Assembly (NCBI GenBank): GCA_964503145.1
Contig: CAZCYV010000003.1
Span: 186,001-250,000, forward strand
DNA length: 64,000 nt
Direction of reading: 5' to 3'
From: RBG-16-57-11 sp964503145
Lineage (GTDB): Bacteria; Chloroflexota; Anaerolineae; Anaerolineales; UBA4823
Below are positions 1 through 8,704 of this stretch, piece by piece. Position 1 is the stretch's first letter. Every line of letters starts with the position of its first letter. The position numbers and the translations under genes were made by a program. A model generated the notes under the pieces. The model had not been told where the DNA came from. It made no database searches and saw only the letters and a list, made by a program, of their open reading frames with translations.

Positions 1-96
1 AGAAATACGGCAACATTGCTCATCCTTACAAACAGCACCGCAGAGTACATCGCAAACTCTTTACAAGTGGAACAGCAAATTCCATACAGATGCTCC

Positions 97-126
97 TTGA
101 CGGTAGAGAGTACTTCGCATTATACT
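97..126 (+). promoter_or_regulatory. sigma70-like promoter of the tRNA-Pro gene
   Basis: A TTGACG box (97-102) and a TATACT box (121-126) are separated by 18 bases. The predicted transcription start falls a few bases before the mature tRNA at 136. Bases 1-96 upstream show no gene I can support. Confidence 0.7.
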
Positions 127-135
127 CACCGTACT

Positions 136-209
136 CGGGGTGTGGCGCAGTTCGGTAGCGCACCGCGTTTGGGACGCGGGGGTCGGCGGTTCGAGTCCGC
201 CCGCCCCGA
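136..209 (+). tRNA. tRNA-Pro (anticodon UGG)
   Basis: The sequence folds as a 74-base cloverleaf. The acceptor arm CGGGGTG (136-142) pairs with CGCCCCG (202-208) with one G-T wobble, and A209 is the discriminator. The anticodon stem CCGCG/CGCGG holds the loop TTTGGGA, giving anticodon TGG. The T-arm carries the GTTCGAGTC-type sequence. CCA is not encoded; position 210 onward reads C-T-A. A sigma70-like promoter sits directly upstream. The open frames crossing this stretch are incidental. Confidence 0.95.
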
Positions 210-272
210 CTACAGCCGACAGTCGCGGCATACACAATAAAATCCAAATGATCACCTCTGTGGAGGGGATGA

Positions 273-584
273 ATGGCAAAGCCAAAGATCGACGGAGTCA
301 TTGAGGCTGTGCGCTATGACCCGGACGGAAAGATAAAGTGGGTGCGCGCCTATCTACGTCGGGGGCCTACCTATTCAGATCGAGTTTTGATCGACCGCCA
401 GACTTTGATTGAGCATCTGAAATCGGGAAAATCGTTCATGTCCGGTCAGCGCGTCGAGAGAATGGCCAGCACTTTCGAGCTTGGCAAACCGGTGCGTCTG
501 TATCAGAACAATGGCCAGGAGATCGTGGTGACCGATGGGGTTCAAAGCAACCAGGATCGACTGGAAGACGTGCCAATCCTCTGA
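273..584 (+). CDS. small conserved hypothetical protein (103 aa)
   Basis: I do not recognise a named family. The protein is 103 residues, basic at the N-terminus and without membrane segments or a signal peptide. A GGAGGGG ribosome-binding site stands just before the ATG. The sequence reads like a compact beta-rich domain (for example VRAYLRRGPTYSDRVLIDR, then a GQRV turn and a closing VRLYQNNGQEIVVT strand pair). It is the first gene of a head-to-tail run with the NERD-like protein, a GT2 glycosyltransferase and rnhB, 13 bases ahead of the next gene. Function unknown. Confidence 0.7.
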   Translation: MAKPKIDGVIEAVRYDPDGKIKWVRAYLRRGPTYSDRVLIDRQTLIEHLKSGKSFMSGQRVERMASTFELGKPVRLYQNNGQEIVVTDGVQSNQDRLEDVPIL

Positions 585-597
585 ATTTACGCATCGT

Positions 598-1452
598 ATG
601 AAAGTAATCGACTGCAAGGCAGCGGAAAACGATCATCAAAAGCCCGAAGCGCTCAGACGAATGATAAGTGGTCTGGGCTTTTTACAGCGCAAGAGCGGCC
701 CCAAAGCGCAAGAAACCGTCACCCAGATTTTGAAAAAAGTGCTGGATAACCGCTTTGTCTTATTGCAAAACGCGGCAATCCCAGGGGTCGAGCCGCCATT
801 GCCGCTCATTCTGGTCGGACCACCGGGCATCTGCTTGATCGAAGCCAGCCCCGTCAAAGGCGTTTTTCGGGCGGTGGACGATCAGTGGGAGGAGATGGAC
901 AATCAAACCCAAAAATTCCAACCGGCGCGAGTGAACCTGCCGGCAAGAACAGCGGCCATTGCACAACGCCTGATGGCTCTGCTGAACAGCCAGGGTCTGG
1001 CAGTTCCAGCCGTCGAACCGGTGATCCTGTTCACTCAACCCGGCGCCCATATTGATGCGACGCGAGCGCCTGCTCGATTAGTTCGGTCCGATGCCATTGT
1101 GCGGTTTGCCGCCAACCTGCTACAAAACAAGCCCGTGCTTAGCCCTGAAAACATCCAGGAAATTGTTCGGAGATTGCAATCACCCGACCTGAAATTGGCC
1201 TCTATTCCAGGCATCCCCGGGCAAGAAATCTTCGAGGAGGCCGAAAGCGCCCCCAAAGCCGTTTCGCCGAAGAAAGATATTCTATCGGTGCAACTCTCTG
1301 CTGCCCTGGACACCCGCGAGCCAGAAATCATCAGGCGTCTGTCACGGCGGGCAGCCTTCACGCGGCGCCAATGGCTGATCCTGGGCGCACTGTTGGTGAT
1401 CAACGTGCTGATTCTCATTACCATGATCCTGGTGGTGTTGATCATCACCTGA
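598..1452 (+). CDS. membrane-anchored NERD-like (nuclease-related domain) protein
   Basis: The 284-residue protein has a soluble N-terminal part and one C-terminal membrane helix (about residues 258-284, a WLILGALLVIN-type segment), so it is probably tail-anchored. Residues about 40-180 follow the layout of a NERD domain: a conserved strand reaching LVGPPGICLIEASPVKG, a later W..M..Q..KFQPA segment where NERD proteins have W-x-Q-NP, and an ILFTQPGAHID strand. The usual catalytic E-x-K appears as E-A-S, so nuclease activity is doubtful. I chose the ATG at 598 because the longer frame from 535 runs back into the preceding gene. Role unknown. Confidence 0.6.
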   Translation: MKVIDCKAAENDHQKPEALRRMISGLGFLQRKSGPKAQETVTQILKKVLDNRFVLLQNAAIPGVEPPLPLILVGPPGICLIEASPVKGVFRAVDDQWEEMDNQTQKFQPARVNLPARTAAIAQRLMALLNSQGLAVPAVEPVILFTQPGAHIDATRAPARLVRSDAIVRFAANLLQNKPVLSPENIQEIVRRLQSPDLKLASIPGIPGQEIFEEAESAPKAVSPKKDILSVQLSAALDTREPEIIRRLSRRAAFTRRQWLILGALLVINVLILITMILVVLIIT

Positions 1453-1469
1453 AACCCGGACACTCGCGC

Positions 1470-2198
1470 TTGGCCACCCCCTTGCTCTCCATAATCATCC
1501 CGGCATACAATGAAGAACGGCGCCTGCCTACCACCCTGGAAAAAACGCGTCAGTTCATCGAACGACAAAGCTATCTGACCGAAGTGCTGGTGGTGGAAAA
1601 CGGCAGCCAGGATCGCACGTTTCAAATTGCGGATGAGTTTTCTCGTCAGCATTCCTGGCTGCGCGTCGTTCGGGAAGAACAGCGCGGCAAAGGTCGCGCG
1701 GTCAAACGCGGCATGTTAGAAGCCTCCGGCCAGTTCCGTTTCATGTGCGACGCCGATTTATCCATGCCCATAGACGAAATCAACCGCTTTCTCCCGCCGC
1801 TTCAAACGGATTTCGACATTGCCATCGGCTCGCGCGAAGCGCCCGGCGCGGTGCGGTATGAGGAGCCTTTGTACAGGCACCTTGGCGGGCGGGTTATCAA
1901 TCTGATCATTCGATTATTGGCTTTACCTGGCCTGCAAGACACACAATGCGGCTTCAAGTGCTTTCGCGCCGCCGTTGCAGAAGATCTGTTTCGCAGCCAG
2001 ACAATGTCAGGCTGGGCCTTCGATGTCGAAGTGTTATTTATCGCCCGAAAACGCGGTTACCGGATCACCGAGATCCCCATCCCCTGGTACTTCATGTCAG
2101 AGAGCAAAGTCAATTTGTACCAGGACACGCCAAAGATGATATTGGACATCCTTAAAATCCGTCTCAACGACCGCCGCGGCCTGTATCGCAAAGCGTAG
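1470..2198 (+). CDS. GT2-family glycosyltransferase, dolichyl-phosphate glucosyltransferase-like
   Basis: A 242-residue GT-A fold enzyme probably transferring a sugar from a nucleotide donor to a polyprenyl phosphate. Seen: the N-terminal SIIIPAYNEE nucleotide-binding strand (about 7-16), ENGSQDRT (43-50), RGKGRAVKRGM (72-82), the metal-binding D-A-D (about 94-96) and a DTQCGFKCFR segment typical of DPM/DPG synthases. There is no membrane segment. The preferred start is TTG at 1470, 17 bases after the upstream stop; an ATG at 1371 would overlap the previous gene by about 80 bases. Substrate is not deducible; a cell-envelope glycolipid or glycoprotein precursor is likely by family. Confidence 0.82.
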   Translation: MATPLLSIIIPAYNEERRLPTTLEKTRQFIERQSYLTEVLVVENGSQDRTFQIADEFSRQHSWLRVVREEQRGKGRAVKRGMLEASGQFRFMCDADLSMPIDEINRFLPPLQTDFDIAIGSREAPGAVRYEEPLYRHLGGRVINLIIRLLALPGLQDTQCGFKCFRAAVAEDLFRSQTMSGWAFDVEVLFIARKRGYRITEIPIPWYFMSESKVNLYQDTPKMILDILKIRLNDRRGLYRKA

Positions 2199-2243
2199 CA
2201 CCTGAGAATACCGAAATCCCTTTGAGCAAAATGTGAGGCCGAA

Positions 2244-2945
2244 ATGGCGGCGCAGAAATTCGACTCTAGCCAGATACCACCTCGACCAGACCTGGCTTTC
2301 GAAATGCAGCTTTGGGAAAGGGGCGTCCAGTATGTGGCTGGTGTGGACGAAGCGGGGCGAGGCGCGCTGGCCGGGCCGGTGGCGGCAGGCGCAGTTATCC
2401 TGCCTGCCGATCCTGGCCTGATGAACCACCTGAATGGGGTGCGCGATTCGAAGCAGATGACGCCGACCGAACGGGAATTGTGGGCAGAACAAATCAAGCG
2501 CGCGGCACAAGCATACGCGGTTGGCTTCGCAGGGCATCGTGAAATCGACACGCTGGGCATTGTCCCGGCTACCCGCCTGGCAGTGAAGCGAGCGCTGCAG
2601 GGTCTTCGGTTGCCGCCACAGCACCTGTTAGTGGATTTCCTGGAATTACCAGAAATAGAGGTTCCCCAAACCAACTTGGTCAAGGGCGATCAACGCTCCC
2701 TCAGCATCGCAGCCGCCTCCATTCTCGCCAAGACCGAGAGGGACGCCCTGCTGCGCCAGCTCGACCTGATTTATCCGGGGTATGGCTTTGCGCAGCACAA
2801 AGGCTATGGCACACCGGCGCATCGGCTGGCCCTGGGTCGGCTCGGCCCAAGCCCAATCCACCGGCTCAGTTTCGCCTTTTCGCTCTCTCTGGCTGCAACA
2901 GCCAATATGCTCACTGGCGCCGTTTCGAAACCGCCAGACAGCTAA
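2244..2945 (+). CDS. rnhB: ribonuclease HII
   Basis: RNase HII cleaves RNA in RNA-DNA hybrids, including single ribonucleotides. The 233-residue protein has the hallmark VDEAGRG (34-40) with the first two acidic catalytic residues, RDSKQM (about 67-72) with the substrate-contacting serine/lysine, a VDFLELPE strand supplying another acidic residue, and KGDQRSLSIAAASILAKT, the conserved AAASI(L/V)AK helix. A GAGG ribosome-binding site precedes the ATG. Its 3' end overlaps that of the convergent corA gene by 4 bases. Confidence 0.95.
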   Translation: MAAQKFDSSQIPPRPDLAFEMQLWERGVQYVAGVDEAGRGALAGPVAAGAVILPADPGLMNHLNGVRDSKQMTPTERELWAEQIKRAAQAYAVGFAGHREIDTLGIVPATRLAVKRALQGLRLPPQHLLVDFLELPEIEVPQTNLVKGDQRSLSIAAASILAKTERDALLRQLDLIYPGYGFAQHKGYGTPAHRLALGRLGPSPIHRLSFAFSLSLAATANMLTGAVSKPPDS

Positions 2946-3871
2946 AACCAGTCACGCCTCCAAAAGATGTACACTGCAGACAGGCTGATTGCAACTGAGA
3001 TCAGCAGGATAAGCAGAAACGCTTGAGGATGCACCTCAAACGGCAGATGGACGTTCATGCCGAAGAAACTGGCCACCATGGTGGGCAAGCTGAGCACAAT
3101 CGTGATCGCTGCCAGGAACTTCATCACCGCATTCAGGTTGTTCGAGATAATCGAGGCGAACGCATCCATCATATTGCTGAGAATGTTGCTGGTGATGTTG
3201 GTCATTTCGATGGCCTGCTGGTTCTCGGTCAGCACGTCCTCCAGCAAATCCTCGTCTTCCGGGTAAGTGCGCAGCAACTGGCTGCGTTGTAGCCGTTCCA
3301 TCATCAGTTCATTCGATTTGAGCGCCGTCGTGAAATAAGTCAGACTTTTCTGATATTTGAGCAGGTCGAGCACCTCTTTGTTGCGCGTCGACTGCTGGAG
3401 TTGGTCTTCCAGGGCGTCAACCACTTTGGTGATCTCCCGCAGATAGATCAGATACTTGTTTGCGGTGTGCAGCAAGAGGCGTAGCACAAAGCGCAGCCGC
3501 TTGGCGGTCACCAAATCTTTGACCCTCCCATTGGCAAGCTCGCTGGTGATATCGTTCTCCATCCTACAGATGGTCAGAATATGATTTTCGGTCAGGATGA
3601 TGCCAAGTGGTATGGTGATATAAGGGACATCCGCTTGAGCGCCTTGAAAATACGGAATGCGCAAAACAATCAGCAACTCACCGTTTTCGCGCTCGGTACG
3701 GGCGCGCTCGTCCAGGTCGAGCGGATAGATGATATAGTCCTGAGGTACGCCCAATGCCTGAAGTTGAGCGATTTCTTCGGGGGAGGGGTTGATGACATTG
3801 ATCCAGCTTCCTTTGACCGGCTCAGGCAGGCGAATCAGCCCGGTTTCGTTGTTCTTGTAAATCGTGATCAT
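2942..3871 (-). CDS. corA: CorA-family magnesium/divalent cation transporter
   Basis: A 309-residue CorA-type channel subunit. The N-terminal cytoplasmic domain is alpha/beta, followed by a long helix and two C-terminal membrane helices. The invariant G-M-N selectivity motif closes the first of these (SFFGMNVHLPF, about residues 265-275). The protein ends in the basic RRDWF typical of CorA. The start at 3871 has AAGGAG seven bases upstream; a longer frame adds eight residues without a ribosome-binding site. A 400-base leader with its own promoter and a terminator-like hairpin lies upstream, so expression may be controlled by attenuation. Confidence 0.92.
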   Translation of the reverse strand: MITIYKNNETGLIRLPEPVKGSWINVINPSPEEIAQLQALGVPQDYIIYPLDLDERARTERENGELLIVLRIPYFQGAQADVPYITIPLGIILTENHILTICRMENDITSELANGRVKDLVTAKRLRFVLRLLLHTANKYLIYLREITKVVDALEDQLQQSTRNKEVLDLLKYQKSLTYFTTALKSNELMMERLQRSQLLRTYPEDEDLLEDVLTENQQAIEMTNITSNILSNMMDAFASIISNNLNAVMKFLAAITIVLSLPTMVASFFGMNVHLPFEVHPQAFLLILLISVAISLSAVYIFWRRDWF

Positions 3872-4283
3872 GTTCAACTCCTTGTCTGCGAGCAAACTGC
3901 CCGGTTGGTCATTTAGGGTCAGGGTGGTTTCTTCGATGCACTCAGTGGGTCGTCATCGTTTTTGTCACTCTTCTCATTCATCTGAACATTCCTTTGAACC
4001 AGTAGAAAAAACTTCCCGAAAAGGGTCCCAATCGAGCAGGGAGCGGACTTTTCGGGAAGCGCTGCTTAAGGCAAATATGCGCGGACTTCTCCTCAGTCCG
4101 GAGCCCCCCTTTTATGACTGCGTTTAGGCACATTGGCGTGGCGCGGAATGCCTGCTCGCCGGCAAACTGCATGTAACAATTTCGTCTGGTCGATTGAATA
4201 AGCCAGATCACGATCAAACATGCTCATCACTTCCGAGATCACCAACATTCCAACACCACGCGCCGTTACACGGACCACACACA
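3872..4283 (-). promoter_or_regulatory. long corA 5' leader, possibly regulatory RNA
   Basis: No protein gene is supported in these 412 bases. On the minus strand the leader contains the short hairpin GGACT-GAGGAGA-AGTCC (about 4082-4098) upstream of the 12-bp terminator-like hairpin. AAGTCCGC occurs twice, once in the short hairpin and once inside the terminator loop, so GGACT could pair with either copy. This is suggestive of switching, but the sequence does not match the M-box or Mn riboswitch cores I know. Confidence 0.4.
4006..4059 (-). terminator. terminator-like hairpin with U-run (ATPase terminator or corA attenuator)
   Basis: Read on the minus strand, CTTCCCGAAAAG (4048-4059) and CTTTTCGGGAAG (4012-4023) form a perfect 12-bp stem, immediately followed by six T (4006-4011). 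It lies after the corA promoter at 4284-4312 and 135 bases before the corA ATG. It could therefore act as a conditional attenuator as well as stopping readthrough from the ATPase gene. Confidence 0.75.
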
Positions 4284-4312
4284 AGTATAGCATCGCTCGC
4301 CATGCCAGACAA
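4284..4312 (-). promoter_or_regulatory. sigma70-like promoter for corA
   Basis: On the minus strand, TTGTCT (4307-4312) and TATACT (4284-4289) are separated by exactly 17 bases. It begins only 7 bases beyond the stop codon of the P-type ATPase gene and gives corA a leader of about 400 bases. Confidence 0.65.
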
Positions 4313-4318
4313 GGGGCA

Positions 4319-7201
4319 TTAATCGGCGATCACTCGCTTGCGGTCCTGCCAGCGCAAATAAGCCTTGGTGATCTCTTCGGCAGTCGCCGGGATCAGAGCC
4401 AGGCTCAACACCGTCAACCATTCTCTGCCGGTCATGAAATGGGTATTGAAGATCGGCTGCAGGAATGGCACGCTGACCACCAACAGCAGCAGAGCGATGG
4501 ACAGGCCAACGGCATACTGCATATAGCGATTTGAGAACACGCCGATCCGGAAGATCGACAGGCGCTCGGAGCGCACCGTATAAGCGCGGAATAGCTCGCA
4601 CAGAGATAGAGTGACAAAAGCCATGGTCTCGGCCGACTGGACATCCACTCCCCGCCAATCGAAGCTGAACAACTGAAGGAATGGATTGACGCCAGCGGGC
4701 AGAGACTGCTGCAAATGCCAGATCAGGCCGAGGGAGAAGGCCGTCAGGGTTGCGCCAGTCTGAGTGATCGTCTGGATGAAAATGCCCAGGCCCATACTGC
4801 GATTGATGATTGGTTCGTTCGTCGGTCGTGGGCGGCGGCGCATGATGTCGGGGTCGCCCTTCTCCATCGCCAGCGCTAAAGCTGGCGCGCCATCGGTGAG
4901 CAAATTCAACCATAACAACTGAATCGCCGTCAACGGCGTGGGCAGCCCGGCGAGAGTCGCCAGGAAGATGATCATGATCTCGGCGACGTTCGATGAGAGC
5001 AGGAAGAACACGAACTTGCGGATGTTGTCGTAGATGATACGCCCTTGTTCCACCGCCGCAACAATGCTGACGTAGTTATCGTCGGTCAGCACCATATCAG
5101 CGCTCTCTTTCGCCACATCCGTCCCGGTGATGCCCATGGCGATGCCGATATCGGCGCGCTTGATCGAGGGGGCGTCGTTCACGCCATCCCCGGTCATCGC
5201 CACAACTTCATCATTGGCGCGCAAAGCCTCGACAATACGCAGCTTGTGCTCTGGAGAGACGCGGGCGAAGACATCGATGGTTTCGATGTTGCGCTGCAAG
5301 GTAGTGTCATCCATTCGGTCCAGCTCTGGACCGGTGAGCACCTGGTGCCCTGGGCGCAACAAGCCGATCGACTCGGCAATCGCCCGCGCAGTATTGGCAT
5401 AATCGCCCGTGATCATCACCGTGCGGATGCCAGCGCGGCGAGCGGTAGCCAGGGCGGGCGGGACCTCCGGCCGCGGAGGATCGATCATGCCGATCAGGCC
5501 AATGAAGATCAGGTCTTTCTCGAGTTCCTCGGGATTAGAGACATCTGGCAACTCATCGGTCAGCCGGTAGGCAGTGCCCAAAACGCGCAGCGCATCCTGG
5601 GTCATGCGGTCGTTGGCCGCCAAAACCTCCATGCGCTGGCGTTCGTCCATCTCGACATACTGGTCATCAATGCGCAAGCGGTACTTACATAGGTCGAGCA
5701 CCACATCCGGAGCGCCTTTGACGATAATCGCATACTTTTGGCGAACCGAATTTTCATAGAATGGCGAAATGTCGTCCGGCCGCATATCCTTGATTTCATG
5801 GATCGTAACCATGCGCTTGCGAGCCGAGTCGAAGGGCACCTCCTGAACCCGAGGGTAAGCCTTGTTCAACTCAGCCACCGAAGGACCGGCCTTGGCTGTC
5901 GCCACAATTAGCGCACCTTCAGTGGGATCACCCACCATGCGATAGGTGGGCTTGCCATCGCTGGTGCCGCTCACCTCCAGGCCAGCATCGTTGTTCAAAG
6001 CGGCCGCCCACAGGTTGGTCAGCGCGCCAGGATAATTCTTGAGATCGATGCGCTGGTTGTCAATTTGAAATTCGCCCACTGGCGCATATCCGCTGCCGGT
6101 GATCGAAATAAACTGGCCATCCACCCACATGCGCGTGGCGGTCATCTCGTTCTGGGTCAGGGTGCCGGTCTTATCTGAACAGATGACGGTGGTAGAGCCA
6201 AGTGTTTCCACCGAGGAAAGACGGCGGATCAGCGCATGGCGGCGGATCATTTCCCGCATTCCCAAAGCCAGGCTGATGGTGACCACCGCCGGCAGGCCCT
6301 CCGGCACAGCAGCAATTGCCAGGCTGACGGCAATCATGAACATTTCGATGATCTCATGGCCGCGCAGCCATCCAACGAGGAACACAATGGCGCAGATGGT
6401 GAGTGCGGCTACTCCCAGCGTCTTTCCCAATTGCTCCAACCTGCGTTGCAGAGGGGTTTCTTCCTCTTCCACCGATTGGAGCATCTTGGCAATCATGCCC
6501 ATCTGGGTGAACATGCCGGTGCTGATCACCACCCCTTTGCCACGGCCATAGTTGACCACTGTGCCCATAAAGGCGCTGTTCCGGCGATCGCCCAGCGGAA
6601 TCTCGGCTTGCAAACGAACGCTGGCATCCTTCTGCACCGGCACCGACTCCCCGGTCAGCGCGGCTTCTTCGATGCGCAGATTGACCGCCTCCAAAAGGCG
6701 CAAGTCCGCCGGTACGTAGTTGCCGGCTTCCAGCAAAACCACATCGCCGGGGACGAGTTGGGTGGATGGGATGACCTTCCGGACGCCATCCCGAATCACA
6801 TGCGCATCGGGGGCCGATAGTTTGCGCAGGGCGGCCAGCGCCTGCTCGGCGCGCCCCTCCTGAATGACCCCCAAAATGGCGTTCAATAAAACGATCGCCA
6901 TGATCGCCGCTGCTTCCACATAGTCGCCCAAAAAGGCCGAGATCACCGAAGCGACGATCAAGAGAATGACCAGGAAGTTATTGAACTGATCCAACAACCT
7001 CTTCCAAAAAGGCGTAGGAGGCGCCTCAGCAAGTTGGTTCGGCCCATATACTTCCAGGCGATGGGCGGCTTCTTGTTCGCTCAAGCCCTGCTCGGCGTAG
7101 GTATTGAGCTGCTTCAGAACGTCTTCCGCGCCCAGCGCGTGCCAGTCCAGTTTGGTTTGTCCATTTTCGGGGATTTGAAGGGCAATTTTGTCGTCGATCA
7201 T
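4319..7201 (-). CDS. P-type (P2A, calcium-type) cation-transporting ATPase
   Basis: A 960-residue ATP-driven cation pump of the SERCA/PMR1-like class. Visible: an N-terminal cation ATPase domain with YGPNQL; the actuator TGES (about 183-186); M4 with PEGLPAVVT (about 300-308), whose PEGLP signature fits calcium rather than heavy-metal pumps; the phosphorylation motif DKTGTLTQNE with the aspartyl-phosphate at about 343; KGAPD in the nucleotide domain; TGDGVNDAPS in the hinge; and six C-terminal membrane helices. The start at 7201 has GGAG six bases upstream and lies just after a -10 box, which excludes the longer frame reaching 7282. CorA lies downstream, making a cation-homeostasis pair. Confidence 0.9.
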   Translation of the reverse strand: MIDDKIALQIPENGQTKLDWHALGAEDVLKQLNTYAEQGLSEQEAAHRLEVYGPNQLAEAPPTPFWKRLLDQFNNFLVILLIVASVISAFLGDYVEAAAIMAIVLLNAILGVIQEGRAEQALAALRKLSAPDAHVIRDGVRKVIPSTQLVPGDVVLLEAGNYVPADLRLLEAVNLRIEEAALTGESVPVQKDASVRLQAEIPLGDRRNSAFMGTVVNYGRGKGVVISTGMFTQMGMIAKMLQSVEEEETPLQRRLEQLGKTLGVAALTICAIVFLVGWLRGHEIIEMFMIAVSLAIAAVPEGLPAVVTISLALGMREMIRRHALIRRLSSVETLGSTTVICSDKTGTLTQNEMTATRMWVDGQFISITGSGYAPVGEFQIDNQRIDLKNYPGALTNLWAAALNNDAGLEVSGTSDGKPTYRMVGDPTEGALIVATAKAGPSVAELNKAYPRVQEVPFDSARKRMVTIHEIKDMRPDDISPFYENSVRQKYAIIVKGAPDVVLDLCKYRLRIDDQYVEMDERQRMEVLAANDRMTQDALRVLGTAYRLTDELPDVSNPEELEKDLIFIGLIGMIDPPRPEVPPALATARRAGIRTVMITGDYANTARAIAESIGLLRPGHQVLTGPELDRMDDTTLQRNIETIDVFARVSPEHKLRIVEALRANDEVVAMTGDGVNDAPSIKRADIGIAMGITGTDVAKESADMVLTDDNYVSIVAAVEQGRIIYDNIRKFVFFLLSSNVAEIMIIFLATLAGLPTPLTAIQLLWLNLLTDGAPALALAMEKGDPDIMRRRPRPTNEPIINRSMGLGIFIQTITQTGATLTAFSLGLIWHLQQSLPAGVNPFLQLFSFDWRGVDVQSAETMAFVTLSLCELFRAYTVRSERLSIFRIGVFSNRYMQYAVGLSIALLLLVVSVPFLQPIFNTHFMTGREWLTVLSLALIPATAEEITKAYLRWQDRKRVIAD

Positions 7202-7223
7202 TGTCGTCTCCAGGTCGGAAGGC

Positions 7224-7252
7224 ATTATAGCATGTCTGATCTGTTTCGGTAA
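7224..7252 (-). promoter_or_regulatory. sigma70-like promoter of the P-type ATPase gene
   Basis: On the minus strand, TTACCG (7247-7252) and a perfect TATAAT (7224-7229) are spaced by 17 bases, giving a short leader of about 16 bases before the ATG at 7201. Confidence 0.7.
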
Positions 7253-7275
7253 TCGATAGCTGACCAAATCGTCAT

Positions 7276-7304
7276 ATGACAATTGTCACGTTGTTTGCTA
7301 TAAT
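7276..7304 (+). promoter_or_regulatory. sigma70-like promoter of icd
   Basis: ATGACA (7276-7281) and a perfect TATAAT (7299-7304) are 17 bases apart. The start of transcription would be near 7311 and icd begins at 7346. It is back to back with the ATPase promoter. Confidence 0.75.
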
Positions 7305-7345
7305 GCATTCTGCTTAAGCGTATCCTTTTGCAAGGGAGATGAACT

Positions 7346-8644
7346 ATGGGTTATCAAATCATCAACGTCCCCGCCAACGGAGAGAAAATCACCATCAAAG
7401 ATGGAAAGCTGCAGGTCCCTGACCATCCGATCATTCCATTCGTGGAGGGTGATGGCACCGGGCGGGATATCTGGCGAGCCTCAAAGCGCGTACTCGATGC
7501 CGCAGTCGAAAAGGCCTATGGCGGAAGGCGCTCGATCCAGTGGATGGAAGTCTATGCGGGCGAAAAAGCTTATAACAATTTCGGCTCCTGGTTGCCAGAA
7601 GAGACCATCCAGGCCTTCAACGAGTTCCTGGTGGGTATCAAAGGCCCGCTGACGACGCCGATCGGCGGCGGCATCCGCTCGTTGAATGTCGCCCTGCGCA
7701 AGGCGCTGGACCTGTATGTGTGCCAGCGCCCGGTGCGCTACTTCCCCGGTGTGCCGTCTCCGGTCAAGCATCCCGAAGATGTCGATATGGTGATCTTCCG
7801 CGAAAACACCGAAGACATCTACACCGGCATCGAGTTCGAGTTCGGTACGGCAGAAAATCAGCGCTTCAAAGACCTTCTCAAAGAGCACTTTCCCAAAGAA
7901 TATGCCAAAATCCGCTTTCCGGACACCGCTGGGATTGGCATCAAACCCGTGTCGAAAGAAGGCACCACCCGCCTGGTGCGGGCAGCGATCCAATGGGCGT
8001 TGGATAACGGCCGGAAAAGCGTTACCCTGGTGCACAAAGGCAACATCATGAAGTTCACCGAAGGGGCGTTCCGCAACTGGGGCTATGAAGTGGCAGAGCG
8101 CGAATTTGGCGACCGGGTGTACACCTGGGCGCAATGGGAGCGCACCCGCTCGGACGAAAGCGAAGAAGCTGCAAACGCCGAACAGGACGCGGCGCTCAAG
8201 GCAGGAAAGCTGTTGATCAAAGATGTGATCGCCGACATCGTCTTTCAGCAAACCATCACCCGCGCCAAAGAGTTCGACGTGTTGGCGACGATGAATCTAA
8301 ACGGCGACTACCTTTCGGACGCGCTCGCCGCTCAGGTGGGTGGGATCGGGATTGCCCCCGGCGGCAACATCAACTACGCCACCGGTCATGCCGTCTTCGA
8401 GGCTACTCACGGAACCGCGCCAAAGTATGCTGATAAGGATGTGGTCAACCCCGGTTCGGTGATCCTATCTGGGGAGATGATGCTGCGCTATATGGGGTGG
8501 AAGGAAGCCGCCGACGCCGTGATACGCGGCATGGAAGGCGCAATTGCCGCCAAGACGGTCACCTACGACTTTCATCGCCTGATGGAAGGCGCCGTCAAAC
8601 TCAGCACCTCGCAGTTCGGCGACGCGGTGATCCAGCACATGTAA
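7346..8644 (+). CDS. icd: isocitrate dehydrogenase (NADP type by family)
   Basis: Oxidative decarboxylation of isocitrate to 2-oxoglutarate in the TCA cycle. The 432-residue length matches the bacterial homodimeric enzyme. Seen: KGPLTTPIGGGIRSLNVALRK, the substrate-binding loop with phosphorylatable serine; RENTEDIYTGIEF; the catalytic-tyrosine/lysine region; LVHKGNIMKFTEGAFR; NLNGDYLSDALAAQVGG; and ATHGTAPKYADKD near the C-terminus, where the cofactor-specificity residues reside. GGGAG lies eight bases before the ATG. The gene has its own promoter and is closed by a strong hairpin terminator. Confidence 0.96.
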   Translation: MGYQIINVPANGEKITIKDGKLQVPDHPIIPFVEGDGTGRDIWRASKRVLDAAVEKAYGGRRSIQWMEVYAGEKAYNNFGSWLPEETIQAFNEFLVGIKGPLTTPIGGGIRSLNVALRKALDLYVCQRPVRYFPGVPSPVKHPEDVDMVIFRENTEDIYTGIEFEFGTAENQRFKDLLKEHFPKEYAKIRFPDTAGIGIKPVSKEGTTRLVRAAIQWALDNGRKSVTLVHKGNIMKFTEGAFRNWGYEVAEREFGDRVYTWAQWERTRSDESEEAANAEQDAALKAGKLLIKDVIADIVFQQTITRAKEFDVLATMNLNGDYLSDALAAQVGGIGIAPGGNINYATGHAVFEATHGTAPKYADKDVVNPGSVILSGEMMLRYMGWKEAADAVIRGMEGAIAAKTVTYDFHRLMEGAVKLSTSQFGDAVIQHM

Positions 8645-8667
8645 TCCATAAGGGACGTTCGAATGGA

Positions 8668-8699
8668 TAAAAAAACCGCCCGGCCGGGCGGTTTTTTTT
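8668..8699. terminator. bidirectional intrinsic terminator between icd and the bc operon
   Basis: The palindrome CCGCCCGGCCGGGCGG (8676-8691) is flanked by A7/A8 on the left and T8 on the right, so it can terminate icd on the plus strand and the convergent cytochrome operon on the minus strand. Confidence 0.92.
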
Positions 8700-8704
8700 A
8701 TGGC

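Noticed and set aside
16..301. Open frames across the tRNA-Pro gene on both strands
   Set aside because: They overlap a clear tRNA and have no ribosome-binding site or family features.
3872..4283. M-box or yybP-ykoY riboswitch
   Set aside because: A CACGCCAATG string vaguely recalls the M-box, but the other conserved blocks and their order are absent.
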